This document shows, one piece after another, positions 16,890-25,464 of a stretch of 63,754 nt of DNA. Origin of the DNA: Pseudomonadota bacterium (GTDB lineage Bacteria > Myxococcota_A > UBA9160 > JADFDR01). A program made the position numbers and the translations under genes. The DNA is taken from positions 1 through 63,754 of the forward strand of contig PIVT01000016.1 in the NCBI GenBank assembly GCA_003353845.1, read 5' to 3'. How positions within the stretch are numbered: position 1 is the first letter of the stretch; the number at the start of each line of letters is the position of its first letter. The notes under the pieces were generated by a model. That model was not told the DNA's origin and made no database searches. It saw only the letters and a list, made by a program, of their open reading frames with translations.

Positions 16890-19331
16890 ATGCAAGACGA
16901 CGTGCCTGACAACCGCCCCCCGCCCCGCGACTACATCGAGCGGCTCAGCGAATATTTTGAAGATATCGGCGGCTGGTCTTACGATCATCGTTGGTGGGTC
17001 CTCCTCGGCAGCTTCCTACTCTTCGGGATTGCCGGGTTGTGCGCCTCGCGCGCCCACGTGGACATGACCTTCGCCTCCTTCTTCGAGGAGTCTGACCCCA
17101 CCTACAGCGCCTATCAGCAGTTCCGCGACGAGTTTGGCTCCGACGAAACCGCTTACATCTTATATGAAGTCCCGGAAAGTGAATTCGGTCCCTTTGACAT
17201 CGAAGTCATGCGCAAGATTGATCACTTGACCCAGGCCCTGGAAGAGGAAGTCCCCTTCCTCTCCGAAGTGACCAGTTTGACCAATGTCGAGTACATGGAG
17301 GGCTTGCCCGACGGCATCCGCGTTTATGGCCTGCTCGATGACTTTCCCGAAAGCCAAGAAGCCTTGTTGGAAATTCGCGAAGACGTGTTGAAGCGACCGC
17401 TGTACATCGGTGGACTCGTCAGCGAAGACGCAAAGTATGCCGCCGTGATTCTTGAGATGTCGGGCTCTGCCGTCGATCCCCCAGAAGACCTGAAGCTGGA
17501 TCCCGAGGGCGGTGAATGGATCGAAAACTTCTATCCCCAAGTGAGTGAAACGGCCATTGCCGAAATCCTTGCTCGTCCCGAATACAAAGGCATCACGTTC
17601 TACCACTCCGGCGAGGTGCCTTGGAACTCAACCTATAACCGCATTATGATTCCGCAAACACTTCTACTGACAGTCATGACCTATATTGTCATTGGCGCTC
17701 TACTTTTCTTTTTCTTTCGGCGCTGGATGGGTGTATTCGGACCCTTCATCATTGTCACCATCTCCATCACCATTTCCGCAGCGCTCATTGGAATCATGGG
17801 CTGGAAACTCGATCTCACCTTCCCCTTTGTTCCCAACCTGCTCATCGCCATTGGCGTCGCCGACTCCGTCCACGTTATCTCTGAATTCAACAACTACTAC
17901 CACAAGCTTGGCGATCGGCGCGAAGCCATCCGTCGCACCATGTACCTGGTGGGTACGCCCTGCCTGCTCACGAGCTTGACCACTGCGGGCGGCCTGCTGG
18001 CCATGTCCATTTCCAATATCAAATCCATGGCACATCTGGCGGTTTACAGCGCCATGGGCATCATGGCTGCTTTTTTCCTCACGGTTACCTTGCTCATGGC
18101 CTTGTTCGCTTTTGGACGACGCGGTTTTGTTCCGAAAGGGAAGAACGACGATGAATACCGCGCCCGGGAAGGGCGCATCTTCGACACCATCTTGGGCGCC
18201 ATCGTGCGTTTTGATATTCGACATACCAAAGCCATCCTCCTCTGCTTCGCACTGATTTTCGCCGCCTCCTTCGCTGGCATGTACCGCCTGCACGTCGATA
18301 CGAGTTTTATCGATCAGTGGCGTGAGGATGCGCTTGTACGGCAGACCGCCTTGAAAGTCGATTACATCATGGGTGGCATGAACTCCATGATTTATCTCTT
18401 CGACACTGGCGAGGCCGATGGCATCAAAGAGCCAGCGGTGCTGCGTGAAATTGAACGCGTGCAAAACAAAGCTGAGGAAGAGGGCGAGTTCGTGCGCAAG
18501 AGCTACTCCATTGTGGATGTGATCAAAGAACTCAATCGCGTCTTCCACGGTGATGACCCCGCCTACTACAAAATTCCTGAGACGCGAGAACTCGTCGCTC
18601 AACTCTTGCTCGTGTACGAAATATCGGGGGGTGAAGATCTAGAAAAATATGTCTCGGGGGATTTCTCACGCGCGACCTTGGAGATGCGCTGCCAGGTAGG
18701 CCCCATCAGCGTCATGCAAAAACTCGACGATAACATCTCTGCCTATCTCGACGAGCAGCCACTGCAAGCAACTCAGGTTCAGGCCACGGGTGTCGGCGCG
18801 CTATGGCTCAAGTTCGCCAGCTACATCACCACCAGTCAAATCCAAGGCATGCTACTGGCCTTTTGCATCATCGCGGCCATGCTCTGCTTTATCTTTCGCT
18901 CCGTCAAAATCGGTCTGCTTTCCATGATCCCCAATCTCTCGCCCGTCTTTTTCACCCTGGGCTATATGGGCTGGGCGGGAATCGATTTGGATTACACGCG
19001 CCTGCTCATCGCTCCCCTGGCCATTGGCATCGCCGTGGACGACACCATCCATTTAGTCACTCGCTATCACATGGAATTTCGGCGCTGCGGGGATTACGCC
19101 AAAGCCCTGGAAGGTTGTCTGCTCAATGTGGGACGTGCACTGATCGGAACCACCGTGATTCTTGTCATGGGCTTCATCATGAATGTGTTTCATGGCATGG
19201 AGACCCAGGTGATCTTTGGAAAACTCATCGCCTGGACCATTTTCTCGGCCCTCATCGCCGACTTTTTCCTGATGCCCGCTCTGATCCTGACCCTGAAGCC
19301 CTTCGGGCCCGAAAAAACAGACCCCTCCTAG
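16890..19331 (+). CDS. RND/MMPL-family exporter, 813 residues (paralogue B)
   Basis: It shares its layout and many N-terminal motifs with the divergent paralogue (EVTSL in the first loop, SEDAKYAAVI against SEDGAAAVII). The first helix is at about residues 33-55, the TM4-type motif is LIAIGVADSVHVISEFNNYY and the TM10-type motif is LAIGIAVDDTIHLVTRY. The usual Asp in TM4 sits one position off (GVADS). The protein should export a hydrophobic compound using proton motive force. The ATG at 16890 follows TTGAGGT. The aldehyde dehydrogenase gene follows after 156 bp on the same strand. Divergent arrangement of two equal-length paralogues hints at a heteromeric or jointly regulated pair. Confidence 0.87.
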   Translation: MQDDVPDNRPPPRDYIERLSEYFEDIGGWSYDHRWWVLLGSFLLFGIAGLCASRAHVDMTFASFFEESDPTYSAYQQFRDEFGSDETAYILYEVPESEFGPFDIEVMRKIDHLTQALEEEVPFLSEVTSLTNVEYMEGLPDGIRVYGLLDDFPESQEALLEIREDVLKRPLYIGGLVSEDAKYAAVILEMSGSAVDPPEDLKLDPEGGEWIENFYPQVSETAIAEILARPEYKGITFYHSGEVPWNSTYNRIMIPQTLLLTVMTYIVIGALLFFFFRRWMGVFGPFIIVTISITISAALIGIMGWKLDLTFPFVPNLLIAIGVADSVHVISEFNNYYHKLGDRREAIRRTMYLVGTPCLLTSLTTAGGLLAMSISNIKSMAHLAVYSAMGIMAAFFLTVTLLMALFAFGRRGFVPKGKNDDEYRAREGRIFDTILGAIVRFDIRHTKAILLCFALIFAASFAGMYRLHVDTSFIDQWREDALVRQTALKVDYIMGGMNSMIYLFDTGEADGIKEPAVLREIERVQNKAEEEGEFVRKSYSIVDVIKELNRVFHGDDPAYYKIPETRELVAQLLLVYEISGGEDLEKYVSGDFSRATLEMRCQVGPISVMQKLDDNISAYLDEQPLQATQVQATGVGALWLKFASYITTSQIQGMLLAFCIIAAMLCFIFRSVKIGLLSMIPNLSPVFFTLGYMGWAGIDLDYTRLLIAPLAIGIAVDDTIHLVTRYHMEFRRCGDYAKALEGCLLNVGRALIGTTVILVMGFIMNVFHGMETQVIFGKLIAWTIFSALIADFFLMPALILTLKPFGPEKTDPS

Positions 19332-19487
19332 AGATCTCGCCCGGCAAACGATTGCGTGCAGGAGGCAATAGCGGAACGAGACCCGACGGCGTACACTGCC
19401 TTCCAAGTACACCTCTGATTCAACCGGATGCCCTCAGCGCCCTCACCCTTCCAAACGACAAGCCCACCACAGAGAAGAGAACAAAGC

Positions 19488-21026
19488 ATGGCCATTGTAA
19501 AAGAACTCGAAACGCCTGAAGGCGTGAGACGCAAACTTGAAATTTCGAGCACACAAACCCTGGAGCGCATCGCCGAGTTTGAGGTCGCCACGGCCGAGGA
19601 TGTAAACCACGCAGTGGAAGTGGCACGCAAAGCACAAGAGAGTTGGGGCGCCCTCCCTATTGCGCAGCGAACGGCTGTATTGCAACGCGCGCTTGGAGCC
19701 TTGCTGGAGAAACAGGAAGAAGTCATGGACCTCGTGGTGGGTGAAACGGGGAAGGCTCGCCAGGAAGCCTTGATGATGGAGATCTGGGCCGCTGCCGACG
19801 TCATGCACTTTTACGCAAAGAACGCCGCCAGGTTTCTAAAGCCGGAAAGTCTCAAGCTTCACGGCATCATGCGCTTCCTCAAGAAAGCCCATGTGGAGTA
19901 TCACCCCTTGGGCGTCGTCGGCGTGATCAGCCCTTGGAACGGGCCATTTATTCTTTCTGTGAATCCCACAGTCCAAGCGCTTATGGCGGGAAACACAGTC
20001 ATCCTCAAGCCCTCTGAAGTCACCCCTTTTTCTGGAAGGTTTGTTCTCGATATTTTCCAAGCCGCAGGATTGCCCGAAGGCGTACTGCAAGTAGTGCTGG
20101 GCGATGGCGAAACCGGCGCGGCACTCACGGCCTCTAGCGTGGACAAGATTTCCTTCACCGGCTCCGTAGCCACTGGCCGACGTGTGGGTGTGGCCTGTGC
20201 AGAAAATCTCATCCCTTGCTCCTTGGAGTTGGGTGGCAAGGACGCCATGATCGTATGCGCCGATGCCGAGTTGGAATTCGCTGCCGCCGGGGCCGTAGGC
20301 GGATCCTGCCTCAATAGCGGACATTATTGCTGCGGCACTGAGCGCGTGTATGTGGTCGACAGCATTGCCGATGAATTCATCGAGCGGGTCGTGGAAAACA
20401 CCAAGGCCCTGCGCCAGGGCAAAGAGGGCGAGTACGATGTGGGTTCGGTTTTTTGGGACAAGCAAATGTCCATTATCGAAAGCCACATGCAAGACGCCCT
20501 GGACAAGGGTGCCAAAGTGCTGGCGGGCGGGCGCCGCAATCCCAACCTGGAAGGCTTGTATTACGAACCCACGGTGATCGTAGACTGCACCCATGATATG
20601 GACATCATCGCCGAAGAAACCTTTGGCCCCATCGTCGCCATCATACGTGTGAAGGACGAACAAGAAGCCATTCGCATGGCCAACGACACGCGCTTTGGCT
20701 TGGGTGGCAATGTGTGGACCAAAGACAGTCGACGCGGCGCACGCCTGGCGGCACAGCTAAAAACGGGAAGTGGCTGTGTCAATGACATGACCATGACCTT
20801 CGGTGTACCCGAAGCGCCATTTGGAGGCCGCAAGGAAAGTGGTGTCTCCCAAGTCAACGGCAAGAAGGGTTTGCAGAACTACTGCCACGCCATGCCCATT
20901 ATCGTCGATCGCCTGGGCGGCAGGCAGGCTCCCAAGATGTACCCCTACACCAAAGAAAGTTTCGAGGGCATGCAAAAGACCTTGAACTTCTTGTGGGGTA
21001 CCCGCATCGGGCGTTGGCTGGCTTAA
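19488..21026 (+). CDS. Aldehyde dehydrogenase family protein
   Basis: This 512-residue NAD(P)-dependent enzyme oxidises an aldehyde to an acid. Signature elements are ISPWNGPF (148-155), ILKPSE (172-177), FTGSVATG (223-230), catalytic Glu247 in LELGGK and catalytic Cys281 in NSGHYCC. The 34-residue Glu-Cys distance matches the family. The unusual second Cys directly after the nucleophile is notable. The ATG at 19488 follows AGAGAAGAGA. It lies downstream of the RND exporter and convergent with the PhyH-type gene. The substrate is unknown; a fatty or terpenoid aldehyde would fit the neighbourhood. Confidence 0.88.
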   Translation: MAIVKELETPEGVRRKLEISSTQTLERIAEFEVATAEDVNHAVEVARKAQESWGALPIAQRTAVLQRALGALLEKQEEVMDLVVGETGKARQEALMMEIWAAADVMHFYAKNAARFLKPESLKLHGIMRFLKKAHVEYHPLGVVGVISPWNGPFILSVNPTVQALMAGNTVILKPSEVTPFSGRFVLDIFQAAGLPEGVLQVVLGDGETGAALTASSVDKISFTGSVATGRRVGVACAENLIPCSLELGGKDAMIVCADAELEFAAAGAVGGSCLNSGHYCCGTERVYVVDSIADEFIERVVENTKALRQGKEGEYDVGSVFWDKQMSIIESHMQDALDKGAKVLAGGRRNPNLEGLYYEPTVIVDCTHDMDIIAEETFGPIVAIIRVKDEQEAIRMANDTRFGLGGNVWTKDSRRGARLAAQLKTGSGCVNDMTMTFGVPEAPFGGRKESGVSQVNGKKGLQNYCHAMPIIVDRLGGRQAPKMYPYTKESFEGMQKTLNFLWGTRIGRWLA

Positions 21027-21032
21027 GTCGGC

Positions 21033-21842
21033 TTAGCGCGATTCATCAATGTCTTGCTTGATGTCGCGGCGCACGTCCACGCGCCACTGACGCAATCCCG
21101 CAGGCTGATACGCATTGATCACGGCACGGCGGTTGTCTTGGCTGCGATTGGTTTGAGACCCGTGAACAATATTGTAATGGAAGTACATCACCGACCCGGC
21201 CGGCGACTCGAAGGGGTAGCCCTCTCCACCTAACAGATCCACGTCGGTGTACAGCCCACCCAACACGCCGCGACCCTCCAGACATTTCAGGTTGCCCTTA
21301 TTGTGGCTTTTGGGAATAACCCAAAAACAACCGTTTTCCTTATTGCCATCGTCCAGGTAGGTCAACGTGCTGACGACGTGTTCCAAGTCTTCGGCACCGT
21401 AGGCCCAGTAGGGGCCCTCTTGGTGGTAGGGAAAAGGTGCGCCACCCGGACGCTTCACGTTGAGCTTATCGCTGAACAAGGAAAGTTTTTCGTGCCCGAT
21501 CAGGTCCCGACAAGGTCCCCAAATTCGAGGCTCATCGACAAAGGCATCAATTCGCGCATCGAGATGTGCCATGGGTTCCATGGAGCGGACGGCCTTGAGA
21601 TGTTCATCCCACTCCCACTTAATGGTCGATCCCAAGAGTTCCTGAAAGCGCTGATTATCGATGAGTTCATCCGCCGGCGCGTCGGCTTCGTCCGCTGCCT
21701 CCAACACTTGCCGGTGAATATTCTCCACCCCCGCGCGCAAGGACTCAATCTCCTCGTGTGAAAAAACCGACTCGCGAAAAAAGAAACCTTGCTCTTCGAA
21801 TTGCTTGCGTTCCTCTGGGGTTGCGCGCAATGGATATTCCAT
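21033..21842 (-). CDS. Phytanoyl-CoA dioxygenase (PhyH)-family protein
   Basis: This 269-residue Fe(II)/2-oxoglutarate oxygenase-type protein has the first metal motif H140-Q141-E142 in PYHQEGPYW, a distal His227 in NIVHGS and the 2-oxoglutarate-binding Arg239. The usual motif is HxD; Glu in place of Asp is tolerated in some relatives but is unusual. Members hydroxylate lipids, terpenoids or amino-acid derivatives. The ATG at 21842 follows AAAGGAAA. It shares strand with the MFS gene (80 bp upstream), so the two may be co-transcribed. Its 3' end is 6 bp from that of the aldehyde dehydrogenase. Confidence 0.82.
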   Translation of the reverse strand: MEYPLRATPEERKQFEEQGFFFRESVFSHEEIESLRAGVENIHRQVLEAADEADAPADELIDNQRFQELLGSTIKWEWDEHLKAVRSMEPMAHLDARIDAFVDEPRIWGPCRDLIGHEKLSLFSDKLNVKRPGGAPFPYHQEGPYWAYGAEDLEHVVSTLTYLDDGNKENGCFWVIPKSHNKGNLKCLEGRGVLGGLYTDVDLLGGEGYPFESPAGSVMYFHYNIVHGSQTNRSQDNRRAVINAYQPAGLRQWRVDVRRDIKQDIDESR

Positions 21843-21921
21843 GAGTGTTTCCTTTGGTTCTTGTTTTTCAGACCTGAATCAGGGGACTAATGGTATGCCC
21901 TTCGGTCAAGAGATCAAGCGT

Positions 21922-23319
21922 TCAAGAAGGCTCGGCGGCTTTGGCCAACCCATCGGCCAGGGACTTGCTGGCTTGCCAGAATAAAATACTGGAGAAACCA
22001 CCCAGGCTTCCCACGATCAGTAAGGAATAGCGAATGGCGGAGTCACCGAACTCAGCCGCCAGGTAATCATTCAATACACCCACGGCCAAGGGCCCCAAGC
22101 CCAGGCCGATGATGCTCACCATGAAAACCAATAGAGCCGAGGCCGTGGCTCGCATGCGCAGCTTGACCAACCCCTGCACCATGGCATGCATGGGCCCGAC
22201 ATACATATTGGTGAGAACATAAAAAGGGATGAAGCTAAGCAAGGCGAGGTTGGGATCGGGCAACAGCGCAAACCCCACGAGAAAGGGCAGCCCGAGGATT
22301 GCGAGGTAAGCCGGCAAGCGCATATTCCAACTCACATCCCTCGCGCCCAAGGCGTCCATGATTTTGCCGCCCAAGAAGGTGCCGCCACAACCGGCCAGCA
22401 AAATCAGCCAGCCCAATTTCCAACCCGTCTCGGCATAACTCAAATCATGTACACGTGTTAAGAATGTAATCCCCCACGTAATCACACCGTAGCCTGAGAG
22501 CGCCTGCACCGAGGTGGCCAATACGATGAACACAAAAGAGCGACAGTGCAGGACGTAACTCATCACCTCGCGAAAGGAGGCTTTGTCGACGTTGACGGAC
22601 GCCCCTTCGGAAAAGCCCCGCGGCAGCTCCCGCACGACGAGGAATAACACCAGCGCCAAGGGAATCCCCGGCAAGCCCACGGCGTAGAAAACAATGCGCC
22701 AACCCGCGAGGTCTCTCAGGTAACCGTCGCAAACGGAAGTCACCACACCCACCTGGCTTCCCAAGCTGCCGTCACACAAAAAGGAAACGACAACCTCTGG
22801 ATTCTGTACGATGTAGCCACCACCAATAAAGGCGATGGCCGTGCCGATGTAGACACCCCAGGCGTAGATGGAAAGCGCCGTGCCCCGGCGCTCGGGGCCA
22901 AAATAATCTGAGAGCAAGGAGTGGGACGGCGGCGTACCTCCCGCTTCGCCCACGCCCACCAAAATACGCACCAGGGCCAGTTGCCCGAAACTGCGCACCA
23001 TGCCAGAGGCAGCGGTCATGGCACTCCAGATGATCAAAGAAAGGCCGACGATGTTGCGGCGGTTTCCAGAGTCGGCCCAGCGCGCGATGGGGATCCCTAC
23101 ACAGGTATAAAAAATCGCAAAGGCAGGCCCCGTCAAAAGGCCCATGAAGGTATCTGAGACTCCAAATTCGTTTTTGATGGGATCGATGAGCAAAGACAGC
23201 ACCATGCGATCGACGAAGTTGAACACATAAACCAAGGAGAGCAGGCCCAGCACGACGTAGGAATAGCGATTGGAAACCGTGGGCCGTGTGGTTTCAGTGG
23301 GCTTTTCTGTGTCCGACAA
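21922..23319 (-). CDS. Major facilitator superfamily transporter (spinster-like)
   Basis: This 465-residue protein has about 12 membrane helices. The N-terminal half carries LVYVFNFVDRMVLSLL and the loop motif IARWADSGNRRNIVG, then GVGEAGGTPPSHSLLSDYF, all typical of the spinster-like branch common in lipid- and steroid-using bacteria. Between helices 5 and 6 it has an extra segment (about residues 180-200) with two CDG motifs that most family members lack. The start is TTG at 23319, with GGGGGAAG upstream. It is upstream of, and co-directional with, the PhyH-type oxygenase. The substrate is probably an organic acid or lipid-like compound, by inference. Confidence 0.85.
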   Translation of the reverse strand: MSDTEKPTETTRPTVSNRYSYVVLGLLSLVYVFNFVDRMVLSLLIDPIKNEFGVSDTFMGLLTGPAFAIFYTCVGIPIARWADSGNRRNIVGLSLIIWSAMTAASGMVRSFGQLALVRILVGVGEAGGTPPSHSLLSDYFGPERRGTALSIYAWGVYIGTAIAFIGGGYIVQNPEVVVSFLCDGSLGSQVGVVTSVCDGYLRDLAGWRIVFYAVGLPGIPLALVLFLVVRELPRGFSEGASVNVDKASFREVMSYVLHCRSFVFIVLATSVQALSGYGVITWGITFLTRVHDLSYAETGWKLGWLILLAGCGGTFLGGKIMDALGARDVSWNMRLPAYLAILGLPFLVGFALLPDPNLALLSFIPFYVLTNMYVGPMHAMVQGLVKLRMRATASALLVFMVSIIGLGLGPLAVGVLNDYLAAEFGDSAIRYSLLIVGSLGGFSSILFWQASKSLADGLAKAAEPS

Positions 23320-23465
23320 GTTCTTCCCCCGTTTTGCCTTGCTTCACCTGCGCTCCCCGCGTTGAGCGCCTCTTCAGCCTCCGTTACCCGCTGCCAAGCG
23401 CTGGTGGAGGAAAACGAGGGTATCCGATGCAGGGACCGAGGGAACGCTCTTTTGGCCTGGCGGAG

Positions 23466-24122
23466 CTAAAAAGGAAGGGCTGGCGGCTCGAATCCCACCT
23501 CTTGTGCCCAACGAGTGCATTGCTCGCGGGTCGCTTCCAAGGCCGGCCGAACCCTAGCTCGCTGCTTTTGGCTCCATTGCGTCCAAAGTAAATTGGCCAA
23601 GATGATTTGGTTGGCGGGCGCAATTTCCTCCCAGCGGGCCACGGGGTCCAACCAGCCAAGGGCCTGAATACTGGAGCAATGAGGCGCCAACTCCATGGGG
23701 GCTGACGGAAGAGGGTCGTGGGAAAAGGGCAATACCAGGGTGTAGCGCGTTCTACCCTTGGCTTTGTAACGGGTGACCGGTGGCGGCCAAAAGCCTCGCA
23801 AGGCGCGCAGTGCCTGCCTCTCGAGTTTCAGGCCCGTCTCCAGGGCCAGCCTTATTTGAACAAATCGGCTACCGCTCTCTTCTAACGTCGCCCCCACCTC
23901 GTCTGGCGCTGGATTCCCGACTCGAATCATCCCACCCGGCAGGACCCACAAATCTGAAAATTCGTACCCGTCACGTAGGGCTTTTTGAACCATCAAGACC
24001 CGCCCGCCGGGCTCTTCCCGAAGAAACAGCACGACGCCACACTCCAAATCCGTGTTTTTGACGATCAGGCGCCCTTCGCTGCCCGGGATCAAGGGGCTTG
24101 CCCACAAGCTCTGCTCTTCCAT
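23466..24122 (-). CDS. Nudix-like hydrolase with a degenerate Nudix box
   Basis: This 218-residue protein has the Nudix core VVLFLREEPGGRVLMVQKAL (about 30-49), then DLWVLPGGMIRVG and, after about 23 residues, RLALETGLKLE. That last segment aligns with the REUXEEXGU half of the Nudix box, but the first Glu is changed (RLALETG in place of REXXEETG) and the spacing is long. Metal-dependent pyrophosphatase activity is therefore doubtful. A C-terminal helical segment (about 160-218) is unassigned. It begins with ATG at 24122 and faces a 337-bp non-coding region. It could be a regulatory or inactive Nudix protein. Confidence 0.6.
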   Translation of the reverse strand: MEEQSLWASPLIPGSEGRLIVKNTDLECGVVLFLREEPGGRVLMVQKALRDGYEFSDLWVLPGGMIRVGNPAPDEVGATLEESGSRFVQIRLALETGLKLERQALRALRGFWPPPVTRYKAKGRTRYTLVLPFSHDPLPSAPMELAPHCSSIQALGWLDPVARWEEIAPANQIILANLLWTQWSQKQRARVRPALEATREQCTRWAQEVGFEPPALPF

Positions 24123-24459
24123 GCCGATGAATTTACCGAACTCTTTCCAAACCCCTTTCTAAATTAAAGCCTGTATGAAAACTGCCCCTTGGAGAGCTGC
24201 CCCAACTTCCTCTTGGCAGACCCTCAAAGATCCGTACATTAACCCTAAGCCCATGGATTCCGGTTGGGACACGGCTCAGCAATGCCGATATTGATTAAGG
24301 AGGCTGGTGCTGCCGCTTTCTATTGTTGAGTTCCTACTGGCAGCCGTATGTTGAATTTGATTGGCAGGATGACACCGGGTAGGATAAGTAGCGTTCTTGC
24401 AACAGGGTGTTCGCGGGGTTCTGGACAGGTCTTCGCAGATTGTATTAAGAGGTTGTGCT
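24123..24459. other. 337-bp non-coding region between divergent genes
   Basis: It separates the minus-strand Nudix-like gene from the small plus-strand gene at 24460. I see one good promoter candidate (24357-24385) and no convincing tRNA, riboswitch or ORF with a ribosome site. Confidence 0.6.
24357..24385 (+). promoter_or_regulatory. Sigma-70-type promoter for the small gene at 24460
   Basis: A -35 TTGATT (24357-24362), a 17-bp spacer and a -10 TAGGAT (24380-24385) would start transcription near 24392, giving a leader of about 68 bases. Confidence 0.45.
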
Positions 24460-24780
24460 ATGTCGATATCGCTTGAGATTCTAAGTAGCAGCGCCAGTCT
24501 CGCTCAACACCAAAGCTGGATTCGGAAGAAGGAAGAATCCGGTTTCAAGCTCATCTCCTTGAGTACCGGGCAAGCCAACGGGAAGCCTTCCAACTTGTTA
24601 ACCCTTTGGCAGCAACACGACATCGAGCCTCCCGTTCCCATCCGGCTGGAAATCATCGATAGTGCCCTCTCACCGATTCAACAGGAAGAACGTCTCAACA
24701 GCGCCGTCCGCCGTACAGTTTGCTACGGCACTCTCTACGTAGATGATAAATTGGAAAACGTCGTCGGCTATCGCTCTTAG
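24460..24780 (+). CDS. Small protein of unknown function (106 residues)
   Basis: I do not recognise this protein. It is soluble, with mixed helix and strand, no signal peptide, no membrane segment and one Cys (VCYGTLYVDD near the C-terminus). The ATG at 24460 is supported by AAGAGG (24447-24452) seven bases upstream and by the promoter candidate ahead of it. Reading-frame integrity and a proper ribosome site favour a real gene. Its stop codon lies at the first unit of a 13-bp tandem repeat that runs into the end of the convergent HPt gene. Confidence 0.6.
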   Translation: MSISLEILSSSASLAQHQSWIRKKEESGFKLISLSTGQANGKPSNLLTLWQQHDIEPPVPIRLEIIDSALSPIQQEERLNSAVRRTVCYGTLYVDDKLENVVGYRS

Positions 24781-24806
24781 CCCGCGCTCTTAGCCCGCGC
24801 TCTTAG
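24772..24806. repeat. Tandem 13-bp repeat across two convergent stop codons
   Basis: A partial unit CGCTCTTAG (24772-24780) is followed by two full copies of CCCGCGCTCTTAG (24781-24793 and 24794-24806). The first unit supplies the TAG of the small gene. The last supplies the TAA (24803-24805, read on the minus strand) of the HPt gene. Replication slippage is the likely origin. Confidence 0.9.
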
Positions 24807-25198
24807 CGATCTGACTGAGCGAGCCGACTCAGCTCACTCAAGAGGCCTTCGTGTCGAGTACAGGGAGTGAGGGACCCCGCTGCGATCCGCTTCATCCAGC
24901 CCCGCAACACCTCTGAAGCCTCTCGCAAGCAACACAGTTTTTCTCGGGAGAGACTGGCTGTGCCTTCGACCAACCCGGACAATAAATGTTCGCCAGCCCT
25001 GGCCAGCTCACACACACCTGAAAATCCTAAAAACCCTGCCGTGCCATTGAGGGTATGCACAATCCGCTGCGTCCCTGTTAGTAGTTCGGCGTCCTGTGGC
25101 GCTGTCTCCAAGGCCACCAGGTTCTCATCGAACTCATTTAGCATCACCTCGGCCTCAGCGAGAAATTCCGGCGTTAGTGTCTGGGTATCCAGTGTCAT
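24803..25198 (-). CDS. HPt-domain histidine phosphotransfer protein
   Basis: This 131-residue single-domain protein is a four-helix HPt module. The phosphoacceptor His48 sits in RIVHTLNGTAGFLGF, matching the CheA-type HTLKGSAGFLGF motif. The protein should carry a phosphoryl group between a hybrid kinase and a response regulator, but neither partner is encoded nearby, so it is an orphan. The start is ATG at 25198 with GAAGAGAAG upstream. It converges with the small gene of unknown function through a tandem repeat. Confidence 0.82.
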   Translation of the reverse strand: MTLDTQTLTPEFLAEAEVMLNEFDENLVALETAPQDAELLTGTQRIVHTLNGTAGFLGFSGVCELARAGEHLLSGLVEGTASLSREKLCCLREASEVLRGWMKRIAAGSLTPCTRHEGLLSELSRLAQSDR

Positions 25199-25464
25199 GT
25201 CTCTTCTCTTCGCGCTGCAAAACTAAAAAAATCTAAATGCAGCAATGCTATGGGGGGTCTACTTGCACAAAATCGCCCGGCCCCCTGAACCCGACCCCTA
25301 ACCTGATTTTCGGCAATTGGAACTGAAACTTGATCCACTTGGACCCCAATTTCGGACTCTCAGACCAGATATAGAGCCATCTTTCCAGATGCCTCACAGA
25401 TCAGTTGCAGCTAGAATAGGCCGGTGATCCGGAAAGACTTCTGGACGCACGAGGAGGGTCGATC

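Noticed and set aside
18803-19519. 238-codon plus-strand frame near the end of RND paralogue B
   Set aside because: It overlaps the RND gene in another frame and extends into the start of the aldehyde dehydrogenase gene. Its His/Arg/Gly-rich composition is typical of frame shadows.
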